Shown here: piece by piece, positions 10,381 through 19,585 of the stretch
Numbering within the stretch: the stretch's first letter is position 1
Layout: every line of letters starts with the position of its first letter
Origin: Pseudomonadota bacterium
GTDB taxonomy: Bacteria; Pseudomonadota; Gammaproteobacteria; Competibacterales; Competibacteraceae
Reading direction: 5' to 3'
Assembly: GCA_030917925.1 (NCBI GenBank)
Contig: JAUPTV010000109.1
Coordinates: 1-58,447 of the forward strand
DNA length: 58,447 bases
Notes under the pieces: generated by a model
Seen by the model: only the letters and a program-made list of their open reading frames with translations
The model's database searches: none
Told to the model about the DNA's origin: nothing
Position numbers and translations under genes: made by a program

Positions 10381-11296
10381 CTTCTCGACCTTTTGGGCCG
10401 CCGATGGCACTGCAACCAGAACAGGTTTGGGTTGAGAGTCTCTCAGAGACTTCTCGGTACACCACCTTCCGCGCAATCGCTTTATAGGAAAGTAGGGTTT
10501 TAAACATAGCCCAACCCGCATCGTTCACGGATTTAGCCAGGTTCGTTTTTGCTAACCGGGCGCTTCCCACATCGCCCACCACAATGAATTCACACTCTTT
10601 AGTGAGCCTATCGGATTCCTTATGCAAAAAGTCTTTGCGCCGATTAGCAATTTTGGCCTGTAAATTCCGTGCTGGCCGCGAACGCTTCTTGCGTTGATGT
10701 TCCGCAATTCGTCGTTGCTGATTCCGATACCAGCGCGGTGCTTCAATCTTGCGACCATCCGAACAGGTCGCCAGCGTTTTCAGCCCAAGATCAATGCCGA
10801 TCTGCTTCGTTCCCGTAGTGGCTTCCATTTCCGGCACTTCAACCACGAAATTGACGTACCAGCGTTTTCGGGAGTCCTGTGCAAAATTTCCAGCTTTAAT
10901 AGTTCCGGGAATATCGCGGCTTTTCCAGAATCTAAACGTATTTCCCGCGTAACTAACTGTATCATCAACCACTTTTATTCCAGACGCCTTAAACGGAATC
11001 CAACCGAGCGACCGTTTTCCACGCCAGCGGAGTTTTCTTTTTTTGCATTGCTTACGGCGGGTTGCATACTCCTCGCAGACCGCCTGAACCGTTTGGGAAT
11101 GGAGTCCTAGTTCTTTACTGCTTCCAGCAGTCAGTTTGTTTAAATCAAACCCGGTCGGCCACCGCTGACCCCATCGCAAAGCGTGTTCCTGAGACTCGTT
11201 ACAGAAATTCCAGACTAAATGACAGGCTCGCGCCAACTTGGTGAGTTGCGGCGCGGCGCTGGAATCCTTGATTCGGTAGCGATAGGTGCGTATCAT
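10268..11296 (-). CDS. tnpB: RNA-guided endonuclease TnpB, IS605 OrfB type
   Basis: A 342-residue TnpB/OrfB. The N-terminal helical HTH_OrfB part is followed by a RuvC-like nuclease. RuvC-I is GIDLGLKTLA with D169; RuvC-III is HDRDVNAA with D322/D324; a zinc finger lies between (C292, C295, C314, C317). At the RuvC-II place, where most TnpBs have an ED pair, this one reads IVVGDVGS (G241-D242); Glu residues at 282 and 285 (REVSERLST) lie where others have VDP. This looks like a subfamily with a shifted or altered catalytic glutamate, not random decay, since the rest is intact. It would cut DNA guided by RNA from its own 3' end, helping keep the element at its donor site. Confidence 0.92.
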   Translation of the reverse strand: MIRTYRYRIKDSSAAPQLTKLARACHLVWNFCNESQEHALRWGQRWPTGFDLNKLTAGSSKELGLHSQTVQAVCEEYATRRKQCKKRKLRWRGKRSLGWIPFKASGIKVVDDTVSYAGNTFRFWKSRDIPGTIKAGNFAQDSRKRWYVNFVVEVPEMEATTGTKQIGIDLGLKTLATCSDGRKIEAPRWYRNQQRRIAEHQRKKRSRPARNLQAKIANRRKDFLHKESDRLTKECEFIVVGDVGSARLAKTNLAKSVNDAGWAMFKTLLSYKAIARKVVYREVSERLSTQTCSGCSAIGGPKGREGLGVREWVCGVCGSVHDRDVNAAINILRMGHHTLALK

Positions 11297-11325
11297 TTGA
11301 CTATGATAGGTATTGGTCTATTGAT

Positions 11326-11733
11326 ATGCAAGATGAACTGAGGCATGGCAGGCACGTTGTTTTTAGACTTCATGTGCATTTGGTCTTTGTTCCAAAATAC
11401 CGGCGAAAAATCTTTGACGCGGACGCGCTTGATCGACTAAAAAACGCTTTTTCTACCGTCTGTGGCGCTTTTGAAGCGACACTGGATGAATTTAATGGCG
11501 AACGGGATCATGTTCATTTACTGGTTCAATACCCGCCAAAAGTCTCCATATCGGCCTTGGTCAATTCGTTAAAAGGTGTTTCTGCACGGCGATTGCGCCA
11601 AGACCGCCCCGATATGGCCCGTCGCTACTGGCACGGCGGATTGTGGTCAGCCAGTTACTTTGCGGCTTCGTGCGGCGGTGCGCCTATCGAAGTATTGCGC
11701 CAGTATATTGAGCAACAACGCGCTCCTGAGTGA
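11326..11733 (+). CDS. tnpA: IS200-like single-strand transposase TnpA (Y1 HUH)
   Basis: A 135-residue Y1 transposase that excises and inserts single-stranded element ends. The HUH motif is H62-V-H64 in RDHVHLLVQYP, and the nucleophile is Tyr127 in LRQYIEQQ. Length is normal for IS200/IS605 TnpA, which acts as a dimer on the terminal hairpins. The ATG at 11326 is 29 bases from the divergent tnpB start, so their promoters overlap. No frameshift or internal stop is seen. Confidence 0.93.
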   Translation: MQDELRHGRHVVFRLHVHLVFVPKYRRKIFDADALDRLKNAFSTVCGAFEATLDEFNGERDHVHLLVQYPPKVSISALVNSLKGVSARRLRQDRPDMARRYWHGGLWSASYFAASCGGAPIEVLRQYIEQQRAPE

Positions 11734-11753
11734 CTGCGCGGTGCGCTCTACAT

Positions 11754-11773
11754 CCCCGCCCTAAAGGACGGGG
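11754..11773 (+). other. IS605 left-end hairpin
   Basis: CCCCGCCC-TAAA-GGACGGGG lies 20 bases after the tnpA stop. It mirrors the right-end hairpin with one mismatch in the stem. It ends about 35 bases before the ald start codon, so the insertion sits almost in that gene's leader. Confidence 0.75.
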
Positions 11774-11808
11774 TCTTTCGCACAAAATCCTGATAAGGAA
11801 GAAAAATC

Positions 11809-12939
<1,131 letters not shown>

Positions 12940-13296
12940 GCCAAGTCTACAATCGGTTAACCCGCCGCTCCGGCGATGAATACTTCAGGAGTCAACACCC
13001 ATGTACATCGCTAACCGGCCCTTGCTGCGCCGCCTCCAGCAGGCGGCGGCGTAACTCAGCGTACCTGACGACTTTCGCATCAGCTCACTGGAGATAACGC
13101 ACATTTAAGGATGTTATTTCCAAAAAATACCCTCGTTCTCTTACAATTAAAATGTTCGCGATCTTAAATATCAGCGGTGACTGATGCTTGAATATTTTTA
13201 GAGTCCCGCCATTAAAACAATAACCCAACCCTTTGTTATTGCGTCATTTGCTGGTTCCGGCGGATGGCGTGGGTATGGGTATTTTTGGAGAAAGTG
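12940..13296. other. Gene-free leader region before the first chemoreceptor
   Basis: About 360 bases with no convincing gene. It holds a possible 17-codon reading frame at 13001-13054 (MYIANRPLLRRLQQAAA) behind CAGGAG at 12986, whose end is a strong stem-loop (CCGCCT-CCAGC-AGGCGG). The second half, 13090-13260, is AT-rich with TTTTTAGAG and TATTTTT runs and likely carries the chemoreceptor promoter. Nothing more can be assigned. Confidence 0.5.
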
Positions 13297-14931
13297 ATGA
13301 ATCTGTTGAGCCAAATGAAAGTTGGTGCCCAGTTAGCCGTGGGCTTTGGCGCTATCGCCATCATCGCGTTAGCGCTGGGACTCACCGGTTACTATGGGGC
13401 AATCCATAGCAATGAGGCAATCAAGGAGGTCGGCCAGGTCCGGCTACCGAGTGTGCAAGCCCTGCTCATTATCAGCGAGGCGCAGACCGCGGTAGACAGC
13501 GCCGAAAATGCGCTGCTTTCCACGGCACTCGATGCTGCCGGGCGCGAGGCGCAGCACCAACGCTTTGTCGCCGCGCAACAACGAGTTGAGCACGCCTGGA
13601 AAATCTACGAACCCCTGCCGCAAACCGTTGAAGAGGCGCCCGTCTGGAAAGAATTCGTGCCCGCCTGGAACCAGTGGTGGAAGGACCATCAGGACTATGT
13701 GAAGCTCGTTCGGGAGTTTGAGACCGTCGGTATCGCCCAGCTGGAGGTAAACCGCACCAGTCAAGTTTATGAGCAGATGAATCATCAGGCCCTGATCGTC
13801 AATGAAGCTTCCTTCAGCACGGCCGAAGCCTTGTTGAACCGGTTGGTAGAAATTAATCAACAGGTCGCAACCGATACTGTCCAAGATGCGGTGAGCGACG
13901 CCCAATTTATGAAAATATTCAATGGCGTAGCTACGGCAACCGGCATTGTGCTAGCCGTATTACTGGGCTGGATCATCACCCGTGGCATCACGGTGCCACT
14001 GCATCAGGGGAGCGCAATTCTGGGCAAAATCGCCGGGGGCGACATGACCCGCCAGGTTCCCGTTGAACTCACGACCCGCCGGGATGAAATCGGGGATCTG
14101 GCGCGCGCCATGGGCACCATGGCCACCCAGTTACGCGAAACCGTGACCCAGGTTACTCACTCAACCACCCAAGTCAGTTCCGCCGCCGCCGAGATTGCCC
14201 AGGGCAGCGCCGACCTTTCACAACGCACCGAAGAACAAGCTTCGGCGCTGGAAGAAACCGCCTCCTCGATGGAAGAGTTGACCAGTACGGTCAAGCAGAG
14301 CGCCGAGAATGCCCAGCAGGCCAATCGACTGGCCGACGCCGCACGCACCCAGGCTGAGCAGGGTGGACAGATCGTGGATCAGGCGATTGTTGCCATGAGC
14401 GGGATCAACGCCAGTAGCCGCAAGATTGCCGACATCATCGGGGTGATTGATGAAATCGCCTTCCAAACCAACCTGCTGGCGTTGAATGCGGCAGTGGAAG
14501 CGGCGCGAGCGGGTGAACAGGGTCGGGGCTTCGCGGTGGTGGCGGGCGAAGTGCGGAAACTGGCACAGCGCAGCGCCGATGCGGCCAAGGAAATCAAGGG
14601 GCTGATTACCGAAAGCGTGGGCAAGGTCCAGGACGGCAGTCGGCTGGTCGAGCAGTCCGGGGAGACCCTGAAGGAGATCGTCACGGCGGTGAAGAAGGTC
14701 AGCGACATCGTTGCCGAAATGGCCTCTGCCGCCCACGAGCAGGCCAGCGGCATTGAACAGATCAACAAGGCGATTCTGCAAATGGATCAGGTCACACAAC
14801 AGAACGCCGCTTTAGTCGAGCAAACCGCTTCCGCCAGCCAGTCGATGGGCGACCAGGCCCATGAACTGCAAGACCTGATGGGCTTTTTCAACCTCGGATC
14901 GGCACAAACGCCAGGGCGTCATTCGTTTTAA
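13297..14931 (+). CDS. Methyl-accepting chemotaxis protein, helical-bundle sensor
   Basis: A 544-residue chemoreceptor. TM1 is at about residues 14-34; a helical periplasmic domain of about 170 residues follows, without Cache motifs and resembling a four-helix-bundle type; TM2 is at about 208-230 ([19 protein letters not shown]); then HAMP and a long cytoplasmic coiled-coil. The hairpin tip reads [19 protein letters not shown] and [17 protein letters not shown], the CheA/CheW contact region. Methylation-type Glu/Gln pairs occur in [18 protein letters not shown]. There is no C-terminal pentapeptide for CheR docking. GGAG six bases before the ATG at 13297 decides the start. Ligand unknown. Confidence 0.93.
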   Translation: MNLLSQMKVGAQLAVGFGAIAIIALALGLTGYYGAIHSNEAIKEVGQVRLPSVQALLIISEAQTAVDSAENALLSTALDAAGREAQHQRFVAAQQRVEHAWKIYEPLPQTVEEAPVWKEFVPAWNQWWKDHQDYVKLVREFETVGIAQLEVNRTSQVYEQMNHQALIVNEASFSTAEALLNRLVEINQQVATDTVQDAVSDAQFMKIFNGVATATGIVLAVLLGWIITRGITVPLHQGSAILGKIAGGDMTRQVPVELTTRRDEIGDLARAMGTMATQLRETVTQVTHSTTQVSSAAAEIAQGSADLSQRTEEQASALEETASSMEELTSTVKQSAENAQQANRLADAARTQAEQGGQIVDQAIVAMSGINASSRKIADIIGVIDEIAFQTNLLALNAAVEAARAGEQGRGFAVVAGEVRKLAQRSADAAKEIKGLITESVGKVQDGSRLVEQSGETLKEIVTAVKKVSDIVAEMASAAHEQASGIEQINKAILQMDQVTQQNAALVEQTASASQSMGDQAHELQDLMGFFNLGSAQTPGRHSF

Positions 14932-14946
14932 GAAGCTGTCCAGAAA

Positions 14947-14976
14947 CCCCTCTCTCAGGGGAGAGGGAAGTTTTTA
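14947..14976 (+). terminator. Terminator-like hairpin after the first chemoreceptor
   Basis: CCCTCTC pairs with GAGAGGG around a short loop and is followed by AAGTTTTT. Outer flanks (AGCTGTCC ... AGACAGGCT) can extend the stem imperfectly. It could be a terminator or another short intergenic palindrome. Confidence 0.5.
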
Positions 14977-14985
14977 GACAGGCTC

Positions 14986-15176
14986 TAACGCTATCGCCGC
15001 CCGCCCTGACCGAATATGCGAATCCGCAATGCACGTTGGCACGGGATAGCGACAATGAATAAAATGTTCCCTAACGAAGGAGAAAATTTGATGAAATCGC
15101 TGTGATCAGCCAGGACCGCCGCACCATCACCGAACATGCTGGCAAGTGCCGCAAATTCTGGATTTACGATATTGAC
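14986..15176 (+). pseudogene. Truncated, frameshifted copy of the nifX-like gene 5' end
   Basis: Near copy of 2524-2717 (minus strand), including the leader, an AAGGAG site and the first 29 or so codons. The start reads ATGAAATCGCTGTGA where the intact gene has ATGAAAATCGCTGTG: loss of one A in the A-run gives a stop at codon five. Homology ends abruptly at GATATTGAC, just before the next gene's ribosome binding site. It cannot make the protein, but could supply a promoter to the second chemoreceptor. Confidence 0.85.
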
Positions 15177-15195
15177 TTAAATTGAGGGGGTTGTG

Positions 15196-16827
15196 ATGAA
15201 GAGTGCCAATGAGTTCCTGATGCGTTTCAGGATAGCCACCCGGATCTGGGCTATGTTGGGTGTGGCGTTTTTGGCGATCTGTTTTGGAACAGTCATTTAC
15301 TTGTACGAGTTCAAGAGCCGCATGGTCATGGATCGGGAGCAGGAACTGCGTAGCCTGGTGGAAGTCGTGGTCGGCGTTGCCAGCCGATTTCATGATTTGG
15401 CGGTGACCGGTACCCTGAGCGAGGCAGATGCGCAAAAGGCAGCGATGGCGACTATCAAGACGCTGCGTTATGAAAAAAATGAGTATTTCTGGATTAACGA
15501 TATGAACGTCAAGATGGTCATGCATCCCACCCGGCCGGAACTGGAGGGACAAGATATGCAGGATCACCAGGATCCCACTGGCAAACGGTTTCTTGTAGAA
15601 ATGGTGCAGGTCGTCAAGCGGGATGGTGCCGGATTTGTACCCTACCTGTGGCTGAAGTCCGGCACCACGCAACCCGCGCCCAAATTATCCTATGTTCAGG
15701 GCTTCAAGCCCTGGGGTTGGGTGATTGGCACTGGGGTTTATATAGATGATATTGAACAGGATTTTTGGCAAGATGCCGTGCGCATGGGCGGGAGTACATT
15801 GGTGTTGCTGATCGTGTTAGGGATCGGCGGGTTGTGGGTCGCAACCAGCATTGTCAATCCACTCAATTATGTCGTCGCCACGGCGGAACGAGTCGCCCAG
15901 GGCGATCTCAGCGTGAACGTGACGGTGCAGGGTCGTGATGAAGTGTCGCGGGTGCTGGCGGCTATGCAGGCCATGGTTGAGCAGTTACGAAACATTGTTG
16001 AAAATGTCATGGAATCGACGGATCAAGTCGGCGCATCCGCCCAGGAAATTGCCCAGGAAAGCGCTGATCTGAGCGAGCGCACCGAACAACAGGCGGCGGC
16101 GCTGGAACAAACCGCCGCCAGTATGGAAGAACTGACTTCGACGGTGAAAAACAGTGCGGATAACGCCGGACAAGCGAATCAGTTAGCCGGCATCGCCCGC
16201 GACCAGGCCGACCAGGGCGGGCAGGTGGTCGAACGAACGGTGGTGGCGATGACCGCGATTCATCAGAGTAGCCGCAAGATCGCCGACATCATCGGCGTCA
16301 TTGACGAAATTGCGTTTCAGACCAATCTGCTGGCGCTCAATGCGGCGGTCGAAGCAGCACGAGCAGGCGAGCAAGGCAGGGGCTTCGCGGTAGTCGCCGG
16401 CGAGGTGCGCAAACTGGCCCAGCGCAGCGCCGATGCTGCCAAGGAAATTAAAGCGCTGATTACCGATAGCGTGGCCAAGGTGCAGGACGGCGGTCGGCTG
16501 GTGGAACAGTCCGGGCAGACCCTGCGTGAGATTGTGGGCGCGGTCAAGAAGGTCAGCGACATTGTTGCCGAGATCGCGGCGGCGACCCGTGAGCAGGCCT
16601 CGGGCATCGAGCAGGTGAACAAGGCGATTTTGCAAATGGATCAGGTCACGCAAAAAAACGCCGGTTTGGTGGCTCAGACTGCCGAGGCCAGTCAGTCTAT
16701 TAATGAGCAGGCTTCCGAACTCCAACGATTGATGGACTTTTTCCGCCAGGGAGAACGTGAGGGAGTCCGGTCGGGATTGAACAGATCGCGCACCGGGAAA
16801 CTGGCCCTGCAAGCCTCGACGGCGTAA
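15196..16827 (+). CDS. Methyl-accepting chemotaxis protein, single-Cache sensor
   Basis: A 543-residue chemoreceptor. TM1 is at about residues 15-38 (MLGVAFLAICFGTVIYLY). The periplasmic part has the sCache_2 pattern: NEYFWINDMNVKMVMHPTRPELEG, LSYVQGFKPWGWVIGTGVYIDDIE. TM2 is at about 198-216, followed by HAMP and a cytoplasmic signalling domain almost identical to the preceding receptor ([19 protein letters not shown]). sCache_2 domains commonly bind small organic acids or related ligands, but none can be named here. GTG at 15193 and ATG at 15196 are both possible; GAGGGGG five bases before the ATG favours it. No CheR-docking pentapeptide is seen. Confidence 0.94.
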   Translation: MKSANEFLMRFRIATRIWAMLGVAFLAICFGTVIYLYEFKSRMVMDREQELRSLVEVVVGVASRFHDLAVTGTLSEADAQKAAMATIKTLRYEKNEYFWINDMNVKMVMHPTRPELEGQDMQDHQDPTGKRFLVEMVQVVKRDGAGFVPYLWLKSGTTQPAPKLSYVQGFKPWGWVIGTGVYIDDIEQDFWQDAVRMGGSTLVLLIVLGIGGLWVATSIVNPLNYVVATAERVAQGDLSVNVTVQGRDEVSRVLAAMQAMVEQLRNIVENVMESTDQVGASAQEIAQESADLSERTEQQAAALEQTAASMEELTSTVKNSADNAGQANQLAGIARDQADQGGQVVERTVVAMTAIHQSSRKIADIIGVIDEIAFQTNLLALNAAVEAARAGEQGRGFAVVAGEVRKLAQRSADAAKEIKALITDSVAKVQDGGRLVEQSGQTLREIVGAVKKVSDIVAEIAAATREQASGIEQVNKAILQMDQVTQKNAGLVAQTAEASQSINEQASELQRLMDFFRQGEREGVRSGLNRSRTGKLALQASTA

Positions 16828-16852
16828 CCCAATCGTAACCGTTCATCCCTCA

Positions 16853-16873
16853 CCTCCCCTATAAAAGGGGAGG
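16853..16873 (+). terminator. Hairpin downstream of the second chemoreceptor
   Basis: Perfect 8-bp stem CCTCCCCT / AGGGGAGG with a five-base loop, 25 bases after the stop codon. Followed by GAATCTT without a proper T-run. Probably part of the local palindromic repeat cluster that may also stop transcription. Confidence 0.4.
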
Positions 16874-16878
16874 GAATC

Positions 16879-16995
16879 TTATCGCTTTTCCCGGTGAAAG
16901 CCGGATTTCCGGATTCCCCTCCTTGGCAAAGGAGGGGTGGCGCGTTAGCGCCGGGGTGGTTCGGGAAGTCCGCTGATCAGCCGGAAAGACAATAT
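16879..16995 (+). repeat. Interspersed palindromic repeat, copy B
   Basis: The fullest copy of the family: CGCTTTTCCCGG, GGATTTCCGGATTCCCCTCC, then palindromes CCCCTCCTTGGCAAAGGAGGGG and GGCGCGTTAGCGCC, then GGGGTGGTTCG, CGCTGATCAGCCGGAAAGAC and AATATGG. Copies A (5328-5422) and C (38938-38989) are in the opposite orientation. Confidence 0.9.
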
Positions 16996-17036
16996 GGAAT
17001 AATGGGTTACCCGGTTTCAGCGTTTTCGATCAAGCG

Positions 17037-18329
17037 CTAAATAATCTTCCGTTGCCGCAAGCGCTTGATGTCCTCGGCAGCGATCCCCAGCAATTCCCGC
17101 ATCACTTCATAGGTTGCGTTGCCCAGCGGCGGCCCCAGGTTGGTAATGCGTCCGGGCGTCGCGGATAGCGTCGGCACCACGTTCGGCACCACGACTTCAC
17201 CTAGGCCCTCTTCTGTAACCCGCGCCAGATTACCCCGCGCCTGAAAATGCTCGTCGGCGAAAATATCGGCGATGCTGTTCAACTTGCCGACTGGCACCTC
17301 GCAATCCAGACAGCGCTGCATCACGTCATCGCGGTCCAGCGCCCCAACCCACTCAATGACCAGCCGATTCACCTCATCGCGCGCCGCCAGCCGCTGGCGC
17401 TGCGGGCCATAGAGCGCCGATGACGCCAGTTCCGGTTGCTTCATCGCCTCGGCCAGTCGCTCGAACATTTTGTCCGTGGTGCAGGCAATGGCGATCCATT
17501 TGTCGTCTTTCGTCCGAAAGTGGCCATGCGGGACGGCGACAAAGCTGCCCGCGCCTTGCCGCTCGCGCACCTTGCCGAACAGGCCGTAGGAAGCGGCGAT
17601 CTCGTCCAGTTGCCGGAATACGGCTTCATAAATGCCAATATCGACGATCTGGCCGCGCCCGGTTTTTTCCCGATGCCGCAACGCCAGCAGAATACCGATG
17701 GCCCCGTAAACGCTGGAAATGTAATCGCTTAACGGCGCAGTACCCGGCACCACCGGCGTTTCACCAGGAAAACCGGCCAGGTAGGACAGTCCACCAAAGG
17801 CATGGGCGATATGCGCGAAGCCGGACCGACGGCGATAAGGACCGGTCTGGCCGTAGCCGGAAACCCGCAGATAAACCAGGCCGGGATTGGCGGCGCTCAA
17901 CTCCTTCCAGCTCAGCCCCCATTCTTCCATGGTCCCCGGTCGAAAGTTTTCAATCAGCACATCGGATTTCTCGATCAGCCGCAGAAACAGTTGCACCCCT
18001 TCTTTCTGGCGCAGGTCAATGGTGACGGATTTCCGATTACGCGCCTCGCTGAGCCAGGCCAGGGTCGCGTCATGACGTTTGGTGGGCGTCCCGAAACGGC
18101 GCATGGGATCGCCAGCGACGGGATGCTCGACCTTGAAGACTTCGGCACCGAACTCGCCCAGCATCGACGCGGCGTAGGGACCGGCCAAGAAAGTGCCCAG
18201 ATCGATAACCCGAATGCCGCTCATCGGTAGTTTGGCGGCTTCAGCTTCCGCATCGTGAGCCGCCGTCCGCAACGGCTCGGCAGATGGAGTATTATTCTCT
18301 GGATAGTTCTGATCGTTCTCGTCCGACAT
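17037..18329 (-). CDS. CaiB/BaiF (family III) CoA-transferase
   Basis: A 430-residue family III CoA-transferase, moving CoA between organic acids. After a 35-residue polar lead it has the family opening GIRVIDLGTFLAGPYAASMLGEFGAEVFKVEHP, then the LIENFRPGTMEEWGLSW block, and the region TAPLSDYISSVYGAIGILLAL that carries the Asp nucleophile. DIGIYEAVFRQ follows, as expected. AGGAG precedes the ATG at 18329. Members act on formate/oxalate, carnitine, succinate/itaconate or aromatic acids; specificity cannot be read. It stands alone on its strand, ending close to repeat copy B. Confidence 0.93.
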   Translation of the reverse strand: MSDENDQNYPENNTPSAEPLRTAAHDAEAEAAKLPMSGIRVIDLGTFLAGPYAASMLGEFGAEVFKVEHPVAGDPMRRFGTPTKRHDATLAWLSEARNRKSVTIDLRQKEGVQLFLRLIEKSDVLIENFRPGTMEEWGLSWKELSAANPGLVYLRVSGYGQTGPYRRRSGFAHIAHAFGGLSYLAGFPGETPVVPGTAPLSDYISSVYGAIGILLALRHREKTGRGQIVDIGIYEAVFRQLDEIAASYGLFGKVRERQGAGSFVAVPHGHFRTKDDKWIAIACTTDKMFERLAEAMKQPELASSALYGPQRQRLAARDEVNRLVIEWVGALDRDDVMQRCLDCEVPVGKLNSIADIFADEHFQARGNLARVTEEGLGEVVVPNVVPTLSATPGRITNLGPPLGNATYEVMRELLGIAAEDIKRLRQRKII

Positions 18330-18376
18330 GTCGGATTCTCCTGATGGTTCGCTACCCTAAAGATAGTTGCCTTCAT

Positions 18377-18410
18377 CACGGAATTCTATGTATGACCCGG
18401 CCGGCATTGA
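18377..18410 (+). repeat. Decayed copy of the ABC-transporter gene start
   Basis: CACGGAATTCTATGTATGACCC...CATTGACC here and CACGGAATTCCATGTATGACCC...CTCTGACT at 19571-19604 are near-identical. The second includes the start codon of the ABC ATPase gene. The pair brackets the PIN toxin-antitoxin module. Confidence 0.7.
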
Positions 18411-18432
18411 CCAACAATCTTGGAAAATTCAT

Positions 18433-18447
18433 TTCGAATATTTCGAA
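18433..18447. promoter_or_regulatory. Possible operator upstream of the PIN module
   Basis: Two TTCGAA palindromes three bases apart (TTCGAATATTTCGAA), about 80 bases before the antitoxin start. The spacing suits a dimeric DNA-binding antitoxin that represses its own operon. This is inferred from position and symmetry. Confidence 0.35.
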
Positions 18448-18525
18448 TAAAGCGGTATAAGCGCAGTCCAAAAGCCATAAACCCTACAAAACCTATCCAG
18501 GCCATCGCTGCACAAGGAAATCATC

Positions 18526-18978
18526 ATGGCGCTTGCATCCCTCAAGAATCCGACCCTTCCTACCCAAGAGGAAGCCCAGCTTGCCGCCGAAAGTAGCCGA
18601 AAACTGGCTGCGATTATCGGTCACGGTGCCGCCGCCCGTTTACGCCTGATTGACGGTAATGATGAGATCACCGTGCCGGTCGGCGCGATCCCGTTGCTGG
18701 CGGATATTCTGGATCAAATGGCGCAAGGTAACGCGGTGTCACTGGTCCCCATCGGGCATACGCTCACCACCCAGCAGGCCGCCGACCTGCTCAACGTCTC
18801 ACGGCCCTATCTGGTAAAACAGCTCGAAACGGGCAAAATCAACTTTACCAAGGTCGGTCGGCACCGCCGCATCAAATACGAGGATCTGCTGGCCTATATG
18901 GAAAAGTCCGATGAACTCAGTCGCCAGGCGGTCGATGAATTGTCCAGACAGGCGCAAGAACTCGGGATGGGCTACTAA
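18526..18978 (+). CDS. Helix-turn-helix (excisionase-like) antitoxin
   Basis: A 150-residue DNA-binding protein. Residues 1-75 carry an Ala-rich helical segment; a MerR/excisionase-like helix-turn-helix follows (LTTQQAADLLNVSRPYLVKQLE, then VGRHRRIKYEDLLAYME). The C-terminus is helical and charged. Directly followed by a PIN-domain gene whose TTG start touches its TAA, the normal arrangement for this antitoxin-toxin pairing. It likely neutralises the toxin and represses the operon. The module is bracketed by a short duplication, suggesting acquisition as a cassette. Confidence 0.88.
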   Translation: MALASLKNPTLPTQEEAQLAAESSRKLAAIIGHGAAARLRLIDGNDEITVPVGAIPLLADILDQMAQGNAVSLVPIGHTLTTQQAADLLNVSRPYLVKQLETGKINFTKVGRHRRIKYEDLLAYMEKSDELSRQAVDELSRQAQELGMGY

Positions 18979-19548
18979 TTGGCCAGCTTTACGGTCGTTT
19001 ATGACGCTTGCGTTTTCTATCCGGCGCCACTTCGCGATTTGCTGATCCGGTTAGCCCGAACACGGCGATTCCGGGCGCGCTGGACTACACAAATTCACGA
19101 AGAGTGGACCCGAAATCTGCTCGCCAATCGAAAGGATCTTACCCGGCAACAACTGGATCGAACCGTGACTGCAATCAACAATGCAGTCGAAGACTGCTTG
19201 ATTACTGGCTACGAACACATCATTGAAGGACTCAAGCTACCTGATCCGAATGATCGACATGTATTGGCAGCCGCGATTCGCGTTGGCGCTGCGGCGATTG
19301 TGACGATGAATTTAAAAGACTTCCCCAATACCGTGTTGAATGAATTCGATATTTTCGCTCAACACCCGGATGACTTTATTCTCGATCTGGCAGATCTGGA
19401 GCCACCTATTCTCGAGTGTGTCGCCAAGGAACAACGGGCAAATCTGCACAATCCATCGCTTTCCACACAGGAGTTTGTAGCGAATATTCGCCGACAGGGA
19501 TTGCCCAGTGTTGCCAACTTCCTTGAAGACCGCATTGATCTGATTTGA
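18979..19548 (+). CDS. PIN-domain ribonuclease toxin
   Basis: A 189-residue PIN-domain protein, probably a metal-dependent RNase toxin. The acidic active-site positions are visible: FTVVYDACV (Asp9), IHEEWTRN (Glu near 41), and LPDPNDRHVLAAA with Asp residues near 90-95, then AIVTMNLKDFP. Translation starts at a TTG directly after the antitoxin stop codon with only a weak ribosome binding site, consistent with coupling and low expression. No frameshift, so the toxin looks intact. The RNA target cannot be predicted. Confidence 0.9.
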   Translation: MASFTVVYDACVFYPAPLRDLLIRLARTRRFRARWTTQIHEEWTRNLLANRKDLTRQQLDRTVTAINNAVEDCLITGYEHIIEGLKLPDPNDRHVLAAAIRVGAAAIVTMNLKDFPNTVLNEFDIFAQHPDDFILDLADLEPPILECVAKEQRANLHNPSLSTQEFVANIRRQGLPSVANFLEDRIDLI

Positions 19549-19585
19549 TCCAGGATTAGCGACCTTACCTCACGGAATTCCATGT

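Larger units (their letters stand above)
10231..11778 (-). mobile_element. IS200/IS605-family element with tnpA and tnpB
   Basis: About 1.55 kb. tnpB reads left and tnpA reads right from a 29-base shared start region. Each end has a CCCCGCCC-TAAA-GGGCGGGG type hairpin: 10239-10258 beyond tnpB (right end) and 11754-11773 beyond tnpA (left end). On the tnpB strand the right end closes with GGGGAGGATGTCAA, a sequence often seen at this family's right boundary. Such elements move as single strands and make no target duplication, so exact ends are estimated. Both genes are intact, so it may still be active. Confidence 0.85.

Noticed and set aside
13001-13054. 17-codon frame behind a ribosome binding site
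   Set aside because: Too short and too GC-hairpin-driven to call; kept only as a remark on the gap.
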